Position numbers and translations under genes: made by a program | The notes under the pieces: generated by a model | Seen by the model: the letters and a program-made list of their open reading frames with translations, nothing else | Database searches by the model: none | What the model was told of the DNA's origin: nothing | Assembly (NCBI RefSeq): GCF_910588395.1 | Contig: NZ_CAJUPA010000002.1 | Coordinates: 42,801-106,800, forward strand | Reading direction: 5' to 3' | DNA length: 64,000 nucleotides | Source of the DNA: an uncultured Faecalibaculum sp. | Lineage (GTDB): Bacteria; Bacillota_I; Bacilli_A; Erysipelotrichales; Erysipelotrichaceae | Part shown: positions 16,052 to 24,129 of the stretch, piece by piece | How positions within the stretch are numbered: position 1 is the first letter of the stretch | How the letters are laid out: every line of letters begins with the position of its first letter

Positions 16052-16540
16052 ATGCCAGCAAAAAACAGAAAGAAGAAGGGAAGCCGGAAAAGAACAACCT
16101 ACGGACTTTCCATGACGATATTGCTCTGGGCCCTGGCCATCGGACTGGTTTCCGTGTTCTGGGCCCTCTTTATATCCGGTCCGGTGCGGCTGCACGACGC
16201 GCAGCTGTCGGCTGTGGAAACGGTGATCCGGGAAGAGGTCCCGGAAATCAAAGGACTGGAACAGAATACCTTTGCCTATGTAACGTGGCAGGGCTACACC
16301 GAAGAGACACTGTACTGGTTTGACAACAACGGTCACCAGCTCACCACCCGGGGCATCGAGACCCTGGATTATGACGCGGCGAAAGAAACCGCAAAAAAGG
16401 ACTATGACATCGAATCGGATTCCATCCGGCTGGCCTTTGGCTATGACAGCCCGGTCTATGAGATTCACGGCTCCGGCCAGATGATCATGCTGGATTATGA
16501 CACCCTGACACGGATTTATGAAAGAGAGGATGCGCATTGA
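16052..16540 (+). CDS. tseB: TseB/YpmB-like cell-wall protein (DUF5590)
   Basis: A 162-residue single-pass membrane protein: basic cytosolic tail (MPAKNRKKKGSRKR), one transmembrane helix (ILLWALAIGLVSVFWALFI), and an extracytoplasmic domain of two cystatin-like halves, with YVTWQGYTEETLYWFDNNG typical of YpmB. TseB works with the PBP2a/PbpA elongation machinery in Bacillus. Gene order tseB-dnaD-nth matches Bacillus ypmB-(aspB-asnS)-dnaD-nth, which supports the call. Its end overlaps the dnaD-like start by 4 nt. Confidence 0.8.
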   Translation: MPAKNRKKKGSRKRTTYGLSMTILLWALAIGLVSVFWALFISGPVRLHDAQLSAVETVIREEVPEIKGLEQNTFAYVTWQGYTEETLYWFDNNGHQLTTRGIETLDYDAAKETAKKDYDIESDSIRLAFGYDSPVYEIHGSGQMIMLDYDTLTRIYEREDAH

Positions 16541-17091
16541 ACGACCGCAACGACTGGAACAGCCCCTGGATGGATCATGCGACCTGGATCCTGGGGCACC
16601 TGGAAACCCTGCATCTCACCCATCTGGAAGCACTGACGCTTCTGATGATCGAATATCTGAACAAGGCACAGATTCCTGTCTCCCATGACATTCTGTGCGA
16701 AAAGCTGTCCATCACCGCCGCCCAGGCGGAAAAGACCCTGGGAGATCTCAGCGACAAAGGCCTGCTGGATTTCACCATGGAAGGGGGCAGAGTCCGCTTC
16801 CAGACCCAGGGAGTCTATGACAGAGGCACCAGCGTGGGGCAGCCGCTGGCCAGAAGCCTCATTCAGGAGTTCGAAGACGCTTTTGCCCGGACGCTGTCCA
16901 GTCAGGAAATGCAGCGGATCCTGGACATGAGTGCGGCTTACGGTGAAGACCGGGTGCTGCTGGCGCTGGATGAAGCCATTGCCTATGACCACCCGGATAC
17001 CAGCTACATTGAACGGATCCTGATGTCCTGGAAACAGAAAAACCTGAGCACGGAGGATCTGCGGAAAGGATACCGGAATGAGCGCCGGTAA
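16537..17091 (+). CDS. dnaD: DnaD domain protein (primosome component)
   Basis: A 184-residue protein with the two DnaD parts: an N-terminal winged-helix region (residues ~15-100, LEALTLLMIEYLNKAQIPVS ... LSDKGLLDF) and a C-terminal DDBH2/DnaD domain (~105-180, FEDAFARTLSSQEM ... YIERILMSWK). In Bacillus DnaD helps load DnaB-DnaI-DnaC at oriC and stalled forks. TTG 16537 is chosen because GAGAGGA precedes it and it overlaps the tseB stop. It is shorter than the Bacillus protein by about 50 residues, mainly at the C-terminus. Confidence 0.85.
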   Translation: MNDRNDWNSPWMDHATWILGHLETLHLTHLEALTLLMIEYLNKAQIPVSHDILCEKLSITAAQAEKTLGDLSDKGLLDFTMEGGRVRFQTQGVYDRGTSVGQPLARSLIQEFEDAFARTLSSQEMQRILDMSAAYGEDRVLLALDEAIAYDHPDTSYIERILMSWKQKNLSTEDLRKGYRNERR

Positions 17092-17773
17092 GAGTTCCTG
17101 GACCGGGGATGAAATCATCCGGGAGCTGGAGACAATCTTTCCGGATGCCGAGTGCGAACTGCATCATGACACGCCGTTTCAGCTGCTGGTTGCCGTGGTG
17201 CTGTCGGCACAGACCACAGACGCGGCGGTGAACAGAGTCACACCGGCACTGTTTGCGGCTTATCCGGATGCGGCCTCCATGGCTGCCGCTTCCCCGGCTC
17301 AGCTGGAGCCGTACATTCAGAGCATCGGGCTGTACCGGACCAAGGCGAAAAACATCGCGGCGCTGGCCCGGGATCTGGAAGAACTTCACGGCGGCCAGGT
17401 TCCCTCCAGCCGCAAAGAACTGGAATCCCTGCCGGGCGTGGGGCGGAAAACCGCCAACGTGGTGCGCAGCGTGGCCTTTGGAATTCCCAGTTTCGCGGTG
17501 GATACCCATGTGGACCGGATTTCCAAGCGCCTGGGCCTGGCAAAGCCCCAGGACCCGGTGGAGAAAGTGGAAGAAAAGCTGAAGCGGAAAATCAGCCGGG
17601 AGCTTTGGAACAGGGGGCATCACGAAATGATATTCTTCGGACGCTATTTCTGCACAGCCCGCAATCCCCGCTGCACCGAATGTCCTTTCACCGCGATCTG
17701 CAGGAAGGAGAAGCTGGAAGCATGGAAAACACAGCAGAAGAAAAACGCCCGGACAGCCAGCACAAAAGACTGA
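17078..17773 (+). CDS. nth: Endonuclease III, DNA glycosylase/AP lyase
   Basis: A 231-residue base-excision-repair enzyme. The helix-hairpin-helix LPGVGRKTANVV carries the catalytic Lys, AVDTHVDRI carries the catalytic Asp, and the [4Fe-4S] ligands are arranged C-x6-C-x2-C-x5-C (CTARNPRCTECPFTAIC). It removes oxidised pyrimidines. The start overlaps dnaD by 14 nt behind GGAAAGGA. The tail runs over the start of the next gene. Confidence 0.96.
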   Translation: MSAGKSSWTGDEIIRELETIFPDAECELHHDTPFQLLVAVVLSAQTTDAAVNRVTPALFAAYPDAASMAAASPAQLEPYIQSIGLYRTKAKNIAALARDLEELHGGQVPSSRKELESLPGVGRKTANVVRSVAFGIPSFAVDTHVDRISKRLGLAKPQDPVEKVEEKLKRKISRELWNRGHHEMIFFGRYFCTARNPRCTECPFTAICRKEKLEAWKTQQKKNARTASTKD

Positions 17774-18324
17774 TTCTGATCCGTCATGGACAGACAGAGT
17801 TCAATACGCAGAACCGGCTTCAGGGCTGGAGTGATTCGCCGCTGACAGAAGAAGGCCGGAAACAGATGGAAATCTCCGGTGCCATTCTGAAGCAGGCCGG
17901 GCTCCAGCCAGATGTGATCTGGTGCAGCGATCTGGGACGGGCGGTGGAATCCGCCGGAATTCTGCTCCCTCATGCCAGCCGGATGGCCATGCCGGCGCTG
18001 CGGGAGTATTCCTTTGGTGAATTTGACGGAAAACCCTCGGCACAGGCACCCGGCTGGGACGAGCTGCCGGCGCATGGGGCGGAGGATTTGACAGCAGCCC
18101 GGGACCGGCTGGCCAAAGGCATCGGCTATATTCTCAGTCAGACACCGGAAGGCCAGAGCGCGGTGGCAGTCACCCATGGCATAGCCGCCAGTCTGATTCT
18201 CACGCTGGCAGAATGCGACAGGCAGCCGGAATGGTTTTCCAATGGCTGTCTGCTGGTGTTCGACTGGGATGAGGAAACCCTGCGTCTGCAGGAAATTCTG
18301 AACAATGAACAGGGTAAAGAATAA
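17722..18324 (+). CDS. Histidine phosphatase family protein (phosphoglycerate-mutase-like)
   Basis: A 200-residue phosphatase with the RHG motif LIRHGQTEFNTQNRLQGWSD, the second His in AVTHGIAAS and the family pocket residues SDLGRAVESAG. This resembles cobalamin phosphatase-like/GpmB-like enzymes; the substrate is unknown. ATG 17722 is chosen for AAGGAG upstream; it lies inside the 3' end of nth, so the two are coupled. After the stop comes the small-RNA region. Confidence 0.85.
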   Translation: MENTAEEKRPDSQHKRLILIRHGQTEFNTQNRLQGWSDSPLTEEGRKQMEISGAILKQAGLQPDVIWCSDLGRAVESAGILLPHASRMAMPALREYSFGEFDGKPSAQAPGWDELPAHGAEDLTAARDRLAKGIGYILSQTPEGQSAVAVTHGIAASLILTLAECDRQPEWFSNGCLLVFDWDEETLRLQEILNNEQGKE

Positions 18325-18378
18325 TCACATATTATCACACAATGCGGCGTTCTTTAATCCACATCGGACTGGTATCCT
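18323..18378 (+). promoter_or_regulatory. Upstream region of small RNA 1: paired ATCACA boxes and extended -10
   Basis: ATCACA occurs twice, 10 bp apart (from 18324), and again at exactly the same distance (60 bp from box to RNA stem) before small RNA 2 (from 18615). TGGTATCCT (18370-18378) is an extended -10. The spacing suggests a regulator site on one DNA face (inference). Confidence 0.45.
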
Positions 18379-18380
18379 AT

Positions 18381-18465
18381 GGGTGAGCCAAGGATAGAGG
18401 CTCACTTCATAATCAAATTCCCTTTCTTAAAACTTTCTTAGAATGGAGACCGCAAGGTCTCTTTT
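18381..18465 (+). ncRNA. Small RNA candidate 1 (tandem pair)
   Basis: A predicted ~85-nt transcript. It opens with a 7-bp hairpin GTGAGCC / GGCTCAC (18383-18389 and 18399-18405) whose loop is AAGGATAGA. An unpaired stretch with CCCTTTCTT and CTTTCT follows. A terminator GAGACC-GCAA-GGTCTC plus TTTT (18446-18465) ends it. The first 57 nt are identical to small RNA 2 while the terminators differ, the pattern expected when the 5' part is under selection. CCCTTTCTT is complementary to Shine-Dalgarno-like AAGAAAGGG, so antisense control of translation is possible. No Rfam family recognised. Confidence 0.6.
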
Positions 18466-18468
18466 CTA

Positions 18469-18614
18469 ATGCCAGGCGGAGTATAATGGCATTTAAAAGC
18501 GTTTACTCCGGGAAAATGTTGCCCGGCGTAAAAATCCGAGGAATTTACATCGGTAAAAATATGACTGAGGTAAAAATTCTTGATCAGATGAAATTTCTTA
18601 CCCGGTTCAACCGG
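18469..18614 (+). other. Spacer between the two small RNAs with short repeats
   Basis: No gene. It holds TATAAT at about 18482-18487 inside ATGCCA/TGGCAT arms, a TTTAC..CCGGG / CCCGG..GTAAA hairpin (about 18510-18531), three GTAAAAAT units (about 18528, 18553, 18570) and the palindrome CCGGTTCAACCGG (about 18602-18614). A third short RNA is conceivable, but no terminator is seen. Confidence 0.3.
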
Positions 18615-18673
18615 AATCACATAATATCACACAATATGGCAACGATTAAAACATAGTGGTTTGGTATCTTATG

Positions 18674-18758
18674 AGTGAGCCAAGGATAGAGGCTCACTTC
18701 ATAATCAAATTCCCTTTCTTAAAACTTTCTGTAAAAGGCCCGCGCAAGCGGGCCTTTT
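18674..18758 (+). ncRNA. Small RNA candidate 2 (tandem pair)
   Basis: Paralogue of the RNA at 18381: same 57-nt 5' part (18675-18730), preceded by TGGTATCTT and by the same paired ATCACA boxes at the same distance. It ends in a stronger terminator GGCCCGC-GCAA-GCGGGCC plus TTTT (18737-18758). It lies 50 nt upstream of the promoter of ade but ends before it, so it is not an ade leader. Confidence 0.6.
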
Positions 18759-18788
18759 GCATGGAAGAGCAAACCTGCAGGCCCGGGA

Positions 18789-18818
18789 TTGGAAAACCGG
18801 GCAGCCGGCGGGTACACT
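18789..18818 (+). promoter_or_regulatory. Promoter of adenine deaminase gene
   Basis: TTGGAA (18789-18794), 18-nt spacer, TACACT (18813-18818), then GAAAGGTG before the TTG start at 18846. Confidence 0.6.
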
Positions 18819-18845
18819 GGGAAAAAGAGAAAGGTGTGTTCTGCC

Positions 18846-20516
18846 TTGAAAACACTGTACAAAGACGCCTGGGTTCTGAATGTCTATACCCGGGCTTTTG
18901 AAAAAACCGATCTGCTCACAGAAGACAGCCGGATCCTGGCAGTGGGAAACGACCTGGATCAGGAAGCGGAGAGAATCTGTGAGCTTGCCGGAACCTGGAT
19001 CATCCCCGGTCTGCTGGATGCCCACATGCACGTGGAAAGCACCATGATGACCCCGGCCTGGCTCTCCGAAGCGCTTCTGCAGCACGGGACCACCGGGATT
19101 GTGGCGGATCCTCATGAAATCGCCAATGTACTGGGCACCGGGGGCATACAGGGAATGATGGATCAGGCTGCGGATGCGGATCTGGATATCTGGTGGACGC
19201 TGCCCAGCTGTGTGCCGTCTTCCCCCATGGAAGCCGGTGCCCGGAGGCTGCAGGCAGCGGATCTGAAACCGTTCTGGCAAGAGCCTTCCGTGATTGGCCT
19301 GGGGGAAGTCATGAATGTGCCGGGGGTGCTGTGCCGGGAGCCGGATCTCATGGAGAAAATCCGGGATGGTCTGCAGGCCGGAAAACGAATCAACGGTCAT
19401 GCCCCGGGTGTGACAGGCCGAAACCTGGATGTGTATGCAGCCACGGGAATCACAGACGACCATGAATGCTCCAGTCTGGAGGAGGGCATGGACCGCATTC
19501 GCCGGGGAATGACCGTTCTGATCCGGGAGGGCAGCGCAGCCCGGAATCTGGAAGCCCTCATGGGGCTCTTCCAGGATCCCTGGTGCCGCCGGTCCCTGCT
19601 GTGCACAGATGACCGCCACCCGGCAGATCTGCAGGCACAGGGCCACATCGATCATGTGATCCGCAAAGCCATTTCCCTGGGAGCCGATCCGGTCACCGCC
19701 ATCTGCATGGCTACGGTGCAGACGGCGGACTATTATGGTCTGAGAAACAAAGGAGCACTGGCACCAGGAAAGGATGCGGATTTTGTCGTGTTGTCAGATC
19801 TGGACACTTTTGCGATTCACAGCGTGTACAAAAACGGAAAACAGGTCCGTCCCGGCGAAACTGAGGGCCATCCGGCTTTCCTGAAAACAGCCCGGAACAC
19901 CGTGCATCTGGACCCCGCAGTCCCCTCCCGGTTTGCACTGCCCGGGGAAGGAAAACAGCGGCTGCGGGCGATTCAGTGGCCTGTCGGCACTCTGGTGACA
20001 GAGGAGGCCATCTGTGAAGCTGATCCCCGGAATCTGCCGGAGAACCTGGCGAAAGCCGCGGTCCTGGAACGGCACCGGGGGACTGGTCTTGCCTTCACCG
20101 GTCTGATTCAGGGCAGCGGACTTGTCCGGGGGGCTGTCGCCAGCACAGTGGGACACGATGCCCACAACCTGCTGGTGATGGGAAAGGATGACCGGGATAT
20201 GGCGCTGGCAGCCAACACACTCCGGGAAATCGGCGGCGGTCTGTGCACCGTGCTGGATGGCAAGGTTCTGGCTGTGGTACCGCTTCCTGTGGCAGGGCTT
20301 ATGGCGGAAGAAAGCCTGGAGGATCTGGCGCAGCGGGAAACGGAGCTGAAGGCTTCTCTGCGGGCTCTGGGTGCAGATCCGGCGGGAGATTTTTTCATGA
20401 CGCTGTCGTTTCTGTCTCTGCCGGTGATTCCGCATCTGAAACTGACCGCCCATGGGCTGTTTGATGTGGATGAAAACCGGATCGTGCCCCTGCAGGCAGA
20501 TCTGTCTGATGCATAG
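18846..20516 (+). CDS. ade: Adenine deaminase
   Basis: A 556-residue amidohydrolase that converts adenine to hypoxanthine and ammonia in purine salvage. Metal-binding motifs are visible: DAHMHVESTMM (first His pair), GIVADPHEIANVLG, the NGHAPG region and LCTDDRHP. The C-terminal ade-specific domain includes SVGHDAHN-type (STVGHDAHNLLVMG). TTG is chosen as start because GAAAGGTG precedes it and the Ade family begins here; a longer in-frame ATG at 18789 lies inside the promoter. It is slightly shorter than Bacillus Ade. Confidence 0.93.
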   Translation: MKTLYKDAWVLNVYTRAFEKTDLLTEDSRILAVGNDLDQEAERICELAGTWIIPGLLDAHMHVESTMMTPAWLSEALLQHGTTGIVADPHEIANVLGTGGIQGMMDQAADADLDIWWTLPSCVPSSPMEAGARRLQAADLKPFWQEPSVIGLGEVMNVPGVLCREPDLMEKIRDGLQAGKRINGHAPGVTGRNLDVYAATGITDDHECSSLEEGMDRIRRGMTVLIREGSAARNLEALMGLFQDPWCRRSLLCTDDRHPADLQAQGHIDHVIRKAISLGADPVTAICMATVQTADYYGLRNKGALAPGKDADFVVLSDLDTFAIHSVYKNGKQVRPGETEGHPAFLKTARNTVHLDPAVPSRFALPGEGKQRLRAIQWPVGTLVTEEAICEADPRNLPENLAKAAVLERHRGTGLAFTGLIQGSGLVRGAVASTVGHDAHNLLVMGKDDRDMALAANTLREIGGGLCTVLDGKVLAVVPLPVAGLMAEESLEDLAQRETELKASLRALGADPAGDFFMTLSFLSLPVIPHLKLTAHGLFDVDENRIVPLQADLSDA

Positions 20517-20563
20517 AAAAAAGGGGAAGCGGCGCATGCTGCCGCTTCCCCGGATGAACCCGC
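20515..20563. repeat. 49-bp direct repeat / terminator, left copy
   Basis: Identical to 21704-21752. It holds the 11-bp stem GGGGAAGCGGC / GCCGCTTCCCC preceded by AAAAAA, so on the minus strand it is a terminator and serves the Abi gene. Its 5' edge overlaps the last bases of ade. Confidence 0.85.
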
Positions 20564-20661
20564 CTCGGTCCGCAGTACTGCCTGAGCAGCCTGATGCGTG
20601 GGAGTTGATATTTTCAGTATACTGCCAGATTCAGTAGATGAAAAGCGTGTATCATGTCAGT

Positions 20662-21575
20662 TTAAAGAAATGGATCTGCAGATAAGTATCCCATCCAGTC
20701 TTCCGGAAATCCAGCACAGTCCGGGTGTATCAGAGACTCGTTTTGCGCAAAGACTTCGTCAAGTCTCTGACAAATATCAACCCAGAATGGCTGATTGGCT
20801 GTTTCGAGCAGACGTTTCATGATCAGAAATGCAGAGAATAGTTTTCCGGGATATCTGGCAGACGCAGTTTTATCCTCTTTCAGAAGTTTGGGAGCTTTTT
20901 TCAATGGACGGTTGAAGAGGGTGGTATGGTGGCAGCACATATTTCTCAAAGCTGCCAGAGCCGATAACCAGCTGCCTATGTATTCGCTTTTATAGCCAAA
21001 TCTGTCAGCCAGATCTTTACGATCCTGTTTGTGCATGATTTTATACAGTTCGTTCAGAGTGCCGAAGGACAGATATTCGACTGCAATGGAAAATGGAACA
21101 GGCTGAATGAAGCTGCTGTGCGTTCTATGGGATTTATCGTAATGATGTACTATGTCCTGGCTGCACCTGTGGATGATTGAACTGTGTCTTGAGACTGTCT
21201 GATTTGCAGATGGGGCTGCAAAGTTATTGCTGTTAAGGTATCCAAAAGGACCGTATTTCTCTGTCAGCAGTGCAGAAAGGCTTGACTTCATCTGCAGCTC
21301 CACCATTTCAAGTGCATCTCTTGTAATGCTTCTGAGCCTGCAGTCAAACAGAAAAATCTGATAGAGATGTTCAATATACACTCCTTCCATAAAACTGTCC
21401 GGTTTTCAGGATCCAGCAGTTCAGAACCATATTGCCAAAGACGGTCCACACTGATTCTTCTCAGGATAAGATGAGCATTTTCCTGGCAGAGAATCAGCAA
21501 GCCATATTTGCGTGTGAGGGTGTGAAGCTGCTGTTCGTAATATGAACAGGAAGGGAGACTGTTCTTTATTGTCAT
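20662..21575 (-). pseudogene. Abi_2/AbiD-F family abortive-infection protein, frameshifted
   Basis: Two overlapping frames together make one ~304-residue Abi_2 (HEPN-related) protein. The N-terminal part (21288-21575; SCSYYEQQLHTLTRKYGLLI ... RLWQYG) runs to DPENRTV. The C-terminal part (20662-21390) picks up at FMEGVYIEHLYQIFLFDCRL and carries the R-x4-H motif RNMCCH followed by TTLFNRP. One T appears to be missing from a T-run near 21391-21395. GAGAGG precedes the ATG at 21575. It may be dead, phase-variable or miscalled at a homopolymer. Such genes confer phage-abortive phenotypes in lactococci. It sits alone between two identical terminators. Confidence 0.75.
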
Positions 21576-21703
21576 ATTGCAAAACCTCTCGATATTGCTC
21601 CAGAGAGCAATAATCACGTATGTTTGTTTCCTGACTGTGCTGTGAGAATATAAAAAATTACACAAACATGCAACTTATTTCAGGGGTTTTACAGAGTATA
21701 AAC

Positions 21704-21752
21704 AGAAAAAAGGGGAAGCGGCGCATGCTGCCGCTTCCCCGGATGAACCCGC
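21704..21752. repeat. 49-bp direct repeat / coaX terminator, right copy
   Basis: Identical to 20515-20563. On the minus strand it is the terminator of coaX (stem plus TTTTTT); a second small hairpin ACCCGC / GCGGGT lies between it and coaX. Confidence 0.85.
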
Positions 21753-21776
21753 AACCCAGCGGGTTTTTTGTTTCGG

Positions 21777-22547
21777 CTACTGATCCTGGTTTTTGTCGTA
21801 GATGGTTTTCAGACCTTTGAAAATCAGGTCCGGATCATACACATCGATCAGATCTGTCGCCCCGCAGATCACACGGCCCAGTCCGCCGGTGGCAATGACC
21901 CGGAAATCCTGTTTCAGTTCCCGGCGATACTGCTTCACCGTGGTCTCGAAGCCGCCCAGGAACTGGAAGAAGATTCCTGCCTGCATCTCCGTGGCTGTGT
22001 TGCGCGCCATGATGGTCTCCGGCATGCGGATCTCCACCTCCGGCAGCTGCGCTGTCCGCCCCCACAGGGCATTGGCACCGGATTCGATACCCACAGATAT
22101 GGCGCCCGCCCGGAAGACTCCGTGTTCGTCCACATAGTCGTAGGTGGTCGCAGTTCCGAAATCCACCACCAGCACCGGGCCGCCATAGGTATAGTAGGCG
22201 CCGGCACAGTCGGCAATCCGGTCTGCTCCCACAGAGCGGGGATTGTCCAGCTGCACGCTGATTCCGGTCTTGATGCCCGGGCCCACGATCAGCGGCTCAA
22301 TGTGCAGATACTTCACAATGGCGTTTTTCAGCGAGTGCATGATTTTGGGTACCACACTGGATACAATCACGGCATCCACATCCGACGGGGAAATGTCAGC
22401 CAGGTCCATGAATGCAAAGAGCAGCACCGCGATCTCGTCACTGGTGCGGCGTTCCGCCGTGCTGGCCCGCTTTGTAGCCACCAGTTCGTCTTTGTCGTAA
22501 AACCCGATCGTGATATTGGTGTTTCCCACATCCACAGCCATCAGCAT
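21777..22547 (-). CDS. coaX: Type III pantothenate kinase
   Basis: A 256-residue CoaX kinase, first step of coenzyme A synthesis. The phosphate-binding MLMAVDVGNTNITIGFYD, substrate-binding RSVGADRIADC and the catalytic-region VVDFGTATTYD with ATGGLG near the end are all typical. It overlaps coaBC by 7 nt, giving a two-gene CoA operon. CoaX is feedback-resistant, unlike CoaA. Confidence 0.96.
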   Translation of the reverse strand: MLMAVDVGNTNITIGFYDKDELVATKRASTAERRTSDEIAVLLFAFMDLADISPSDVDAVIVSSVVPKIMHSLKNAIVKYLHIEPLIVGPGIKTGISVQLDNPRSVGADRIADCAGAYYTYGGPVLVVDFGTATTYDYVDEHGVFRAGAISVGIESGANALWGRTAQLPEVEIRMPETIMARNTATEMQAGIFFQFLGGFETTVKQYRRELKQDFRVIATGGLGRVICGATDLIDVYDPDLIFKGLKTIYDKNQDQ

Positions 22548-23719
22548 GTCAGTGCCTCCTTCAGGATCCTGAATCCCAGTTCTTCCTTGGTGGTTTTCTC
22601 CAGCCGCCTCGTTTCCCGGGGCGTAATGAACAGCACCACATTGGTGTCTGTGCCAAAACCGGCGCCGGGCATGAACAGATCATTGGCCACCAGCAGGTCG
22701 CAGTTTTTGGCTTCCAGTTTGTGACGGGCATTGGTTTCCAGATTCTGGGTCTCCATGGCAAACCCCACCAGTTTCTGCCCCGGCTTCTTGTGTTCGCCCA
22801 GCCAGGCCAGAATATCCGGATTGGGCTCCAGCTCAGTGACCAGGGCGGCATCCCGTTTCTTGATTTTCTGATCCGCCACCTGCGCCGGACGGAAGTCAGA
22901 GACAGCCGCTGCCAGTACAAAGACATCAGCCCCGGCACGGGCTTTCACGGCTTCAAACATATCCAGCGCCGAAACCACCGGCACCACCTCCATGCCCCAG
23001 GGAGCCGGCAGAGCGACCGGTCCGGTGATCAGGGTCACGTCTGCGCCCATATCCCGGGCGGCTTTGGCAATGGCATAGCCCTGTTTCCCGGTGGAATGAT
23101 TGGAAATGAAGCGGACCGGGTCCAGAGCTTCCTGAGTCGGACCGGCAGTGACCACCACCCGTTTTCCCGCCAGGGGTTTTTCCTGAAGCGAGGAGAGAAT
23201 CACTTCCGCTATGGTCTCCACATCCGGCAGTTTCCCCTTGCCTTCATCCTGACAGGCCAGGTGACCGCTCACCGGTTCCAGCACCTGCCAGCCGCGGCTG
23301 CGAAGCAGATCCAGGTTATCCTGCACCGCCGGGTTTTCATACATATGCACATTCATGGCCGGACACAGGATCCGCTGGCGGAAAGCTGCCAGACACACCG
23401 TGCTGGCCAGATCGTCCGCAATGCCATGGGCAATCTTGCCGATGATGTTGGCTGTAGCCGGCACCACACAGACAGTGTCTGCCCACTTGGCCAGATTGAC
23501 ATGGGCAATCGGGTCTTCCGGGTGGTCTTCAAACAGCGTGGTGAGCACCGGCTTGTGGCAGAGGGACTCAAAGGTGAGAGGCGTGACGAATTTCGTCGCA
23601 TGGTCGGTCATGACCACCCGGATCTCATGTCCGGTTTTCGACAGCCGGCTCGTCAGATCACAGGCTTTGTATGCCGCAATCCCGCCCGTCACGACAATCA
23701 GAATATGTTTGGGTTCCAT
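22541..23719 (-). CDS. coaBC: CoaBC: phosphopantothenoylcysteine synthetase/decarboxylase
   Basis: A 392-residue bifunctional enzyme. The N-terminal FMN-dependent decarboxylase half shows GGIAAYKA, the HVNLA active-site His and PAMNVHMYENPA. The C-terminal CTP-dependent synthetase half shows VVVTAGPTQEALDPVRFISNHSTGKQG, KKRDA and VGFAMET. ATG 23719 is chosen for the GAGGAGGG site 8 nt upstream; an in-frame ATG further out has none. A TATACT -10 lies about 35 nt upstream. Confidence 0.96.
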   Translation of the reverse strand: MEPKHILIVVTGGIAAYKACDLTSRLSKTGHEIRVVMTDHATKFVTPLTFESLCHKPVLTTLFEDHPEDPIAHVNLAKWADTVCVVPATANIIGKIAHGIADDLASTVCLAAFRQRILCPAMNVHMYENPAVQDNLDLLRSRGWQVLEPVSGHLACQDEGKGKLPDVETIAEVILSSLQEKPLAGKRVVVTAGPTQEALDPVRFISNHSTGKQGYAIAKAARDMGADVTLITGPVALPAPWGMEVVPVVSALDMFEAVKARAGADVFVLAAAVSDFRPAQVADQKIKKRDAALVTELEPNPDILAWLGEHKKPGQKLVGFAMETQNLETNARHKLEAKNCDLLVANDLFMPGAGFGTDTNVVLFITPRETRRLEKTTKEELGFRILKEALTC

Positions 23720-24129
23720 GAACAGTCCCTCCTCAATCAACTCAGTATATCTTTTGCCGCAGGCAAAAAACAAGTGCAGCCCCCGCAGGGACGGAAGTCC
23801 GGAATCTGAAACGGAATTCAGGCGGAAGATACCGGCTGGCACAGGACTCCGGGCGCTCCGGAGACGGGCGTCATATTCTGCAGCCAGGATGGAAATGTCA
23901 TGCGTGCAGATTCATTTCAAATGTCATTTTATGAAGCGATGCACGGCTTTGAGGTGACAAAAAGATGAAGCGGAGAAGCCCGTCAAACGCAGTTTTCAAA
24001 GGCACATGACTCGTTTCTTTCGTTCATAAGTACGCAATATTCAGAAGTATGTCACCTGGAAACGGTGAAAATATGGCTTGAATACTTCTTCTTTCTCCTC
24101 CATACTGCCCTCGGAAAGGAGGACAGGAA
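23720..24129. other. Intergenic region between divergent coaBC and the second Rpn-like gene
   Basis: About 410 bp without a convincing gene. A perfect TTTTGCC-GCA-GGCAAAA hairpin (about 23754-23770) overlaps the coaBC promoter. The remainder shows only short open frames with no ribosome binding site until the promoter at 24078. Confidence 0.5.
24078..24106 (+). promoter_or_regulatory. Promoter of the second Rpn-like gene
   Basis: TTGAAT (24078-24083), 17-nt spacer, CATACT (24101-24106), followed by AAAGGAGG 8 nt before the ATG at 24130. Confidence 0.65.

Noticed and set aside
18383..18730. Riboswitch upstream of adenine deaminase (for example a purine riboswitch)
   Set aside because: Each unit has its own terminator and the copy nearest ade ends before the ade promoter; purine aptamer motifs are not seen.
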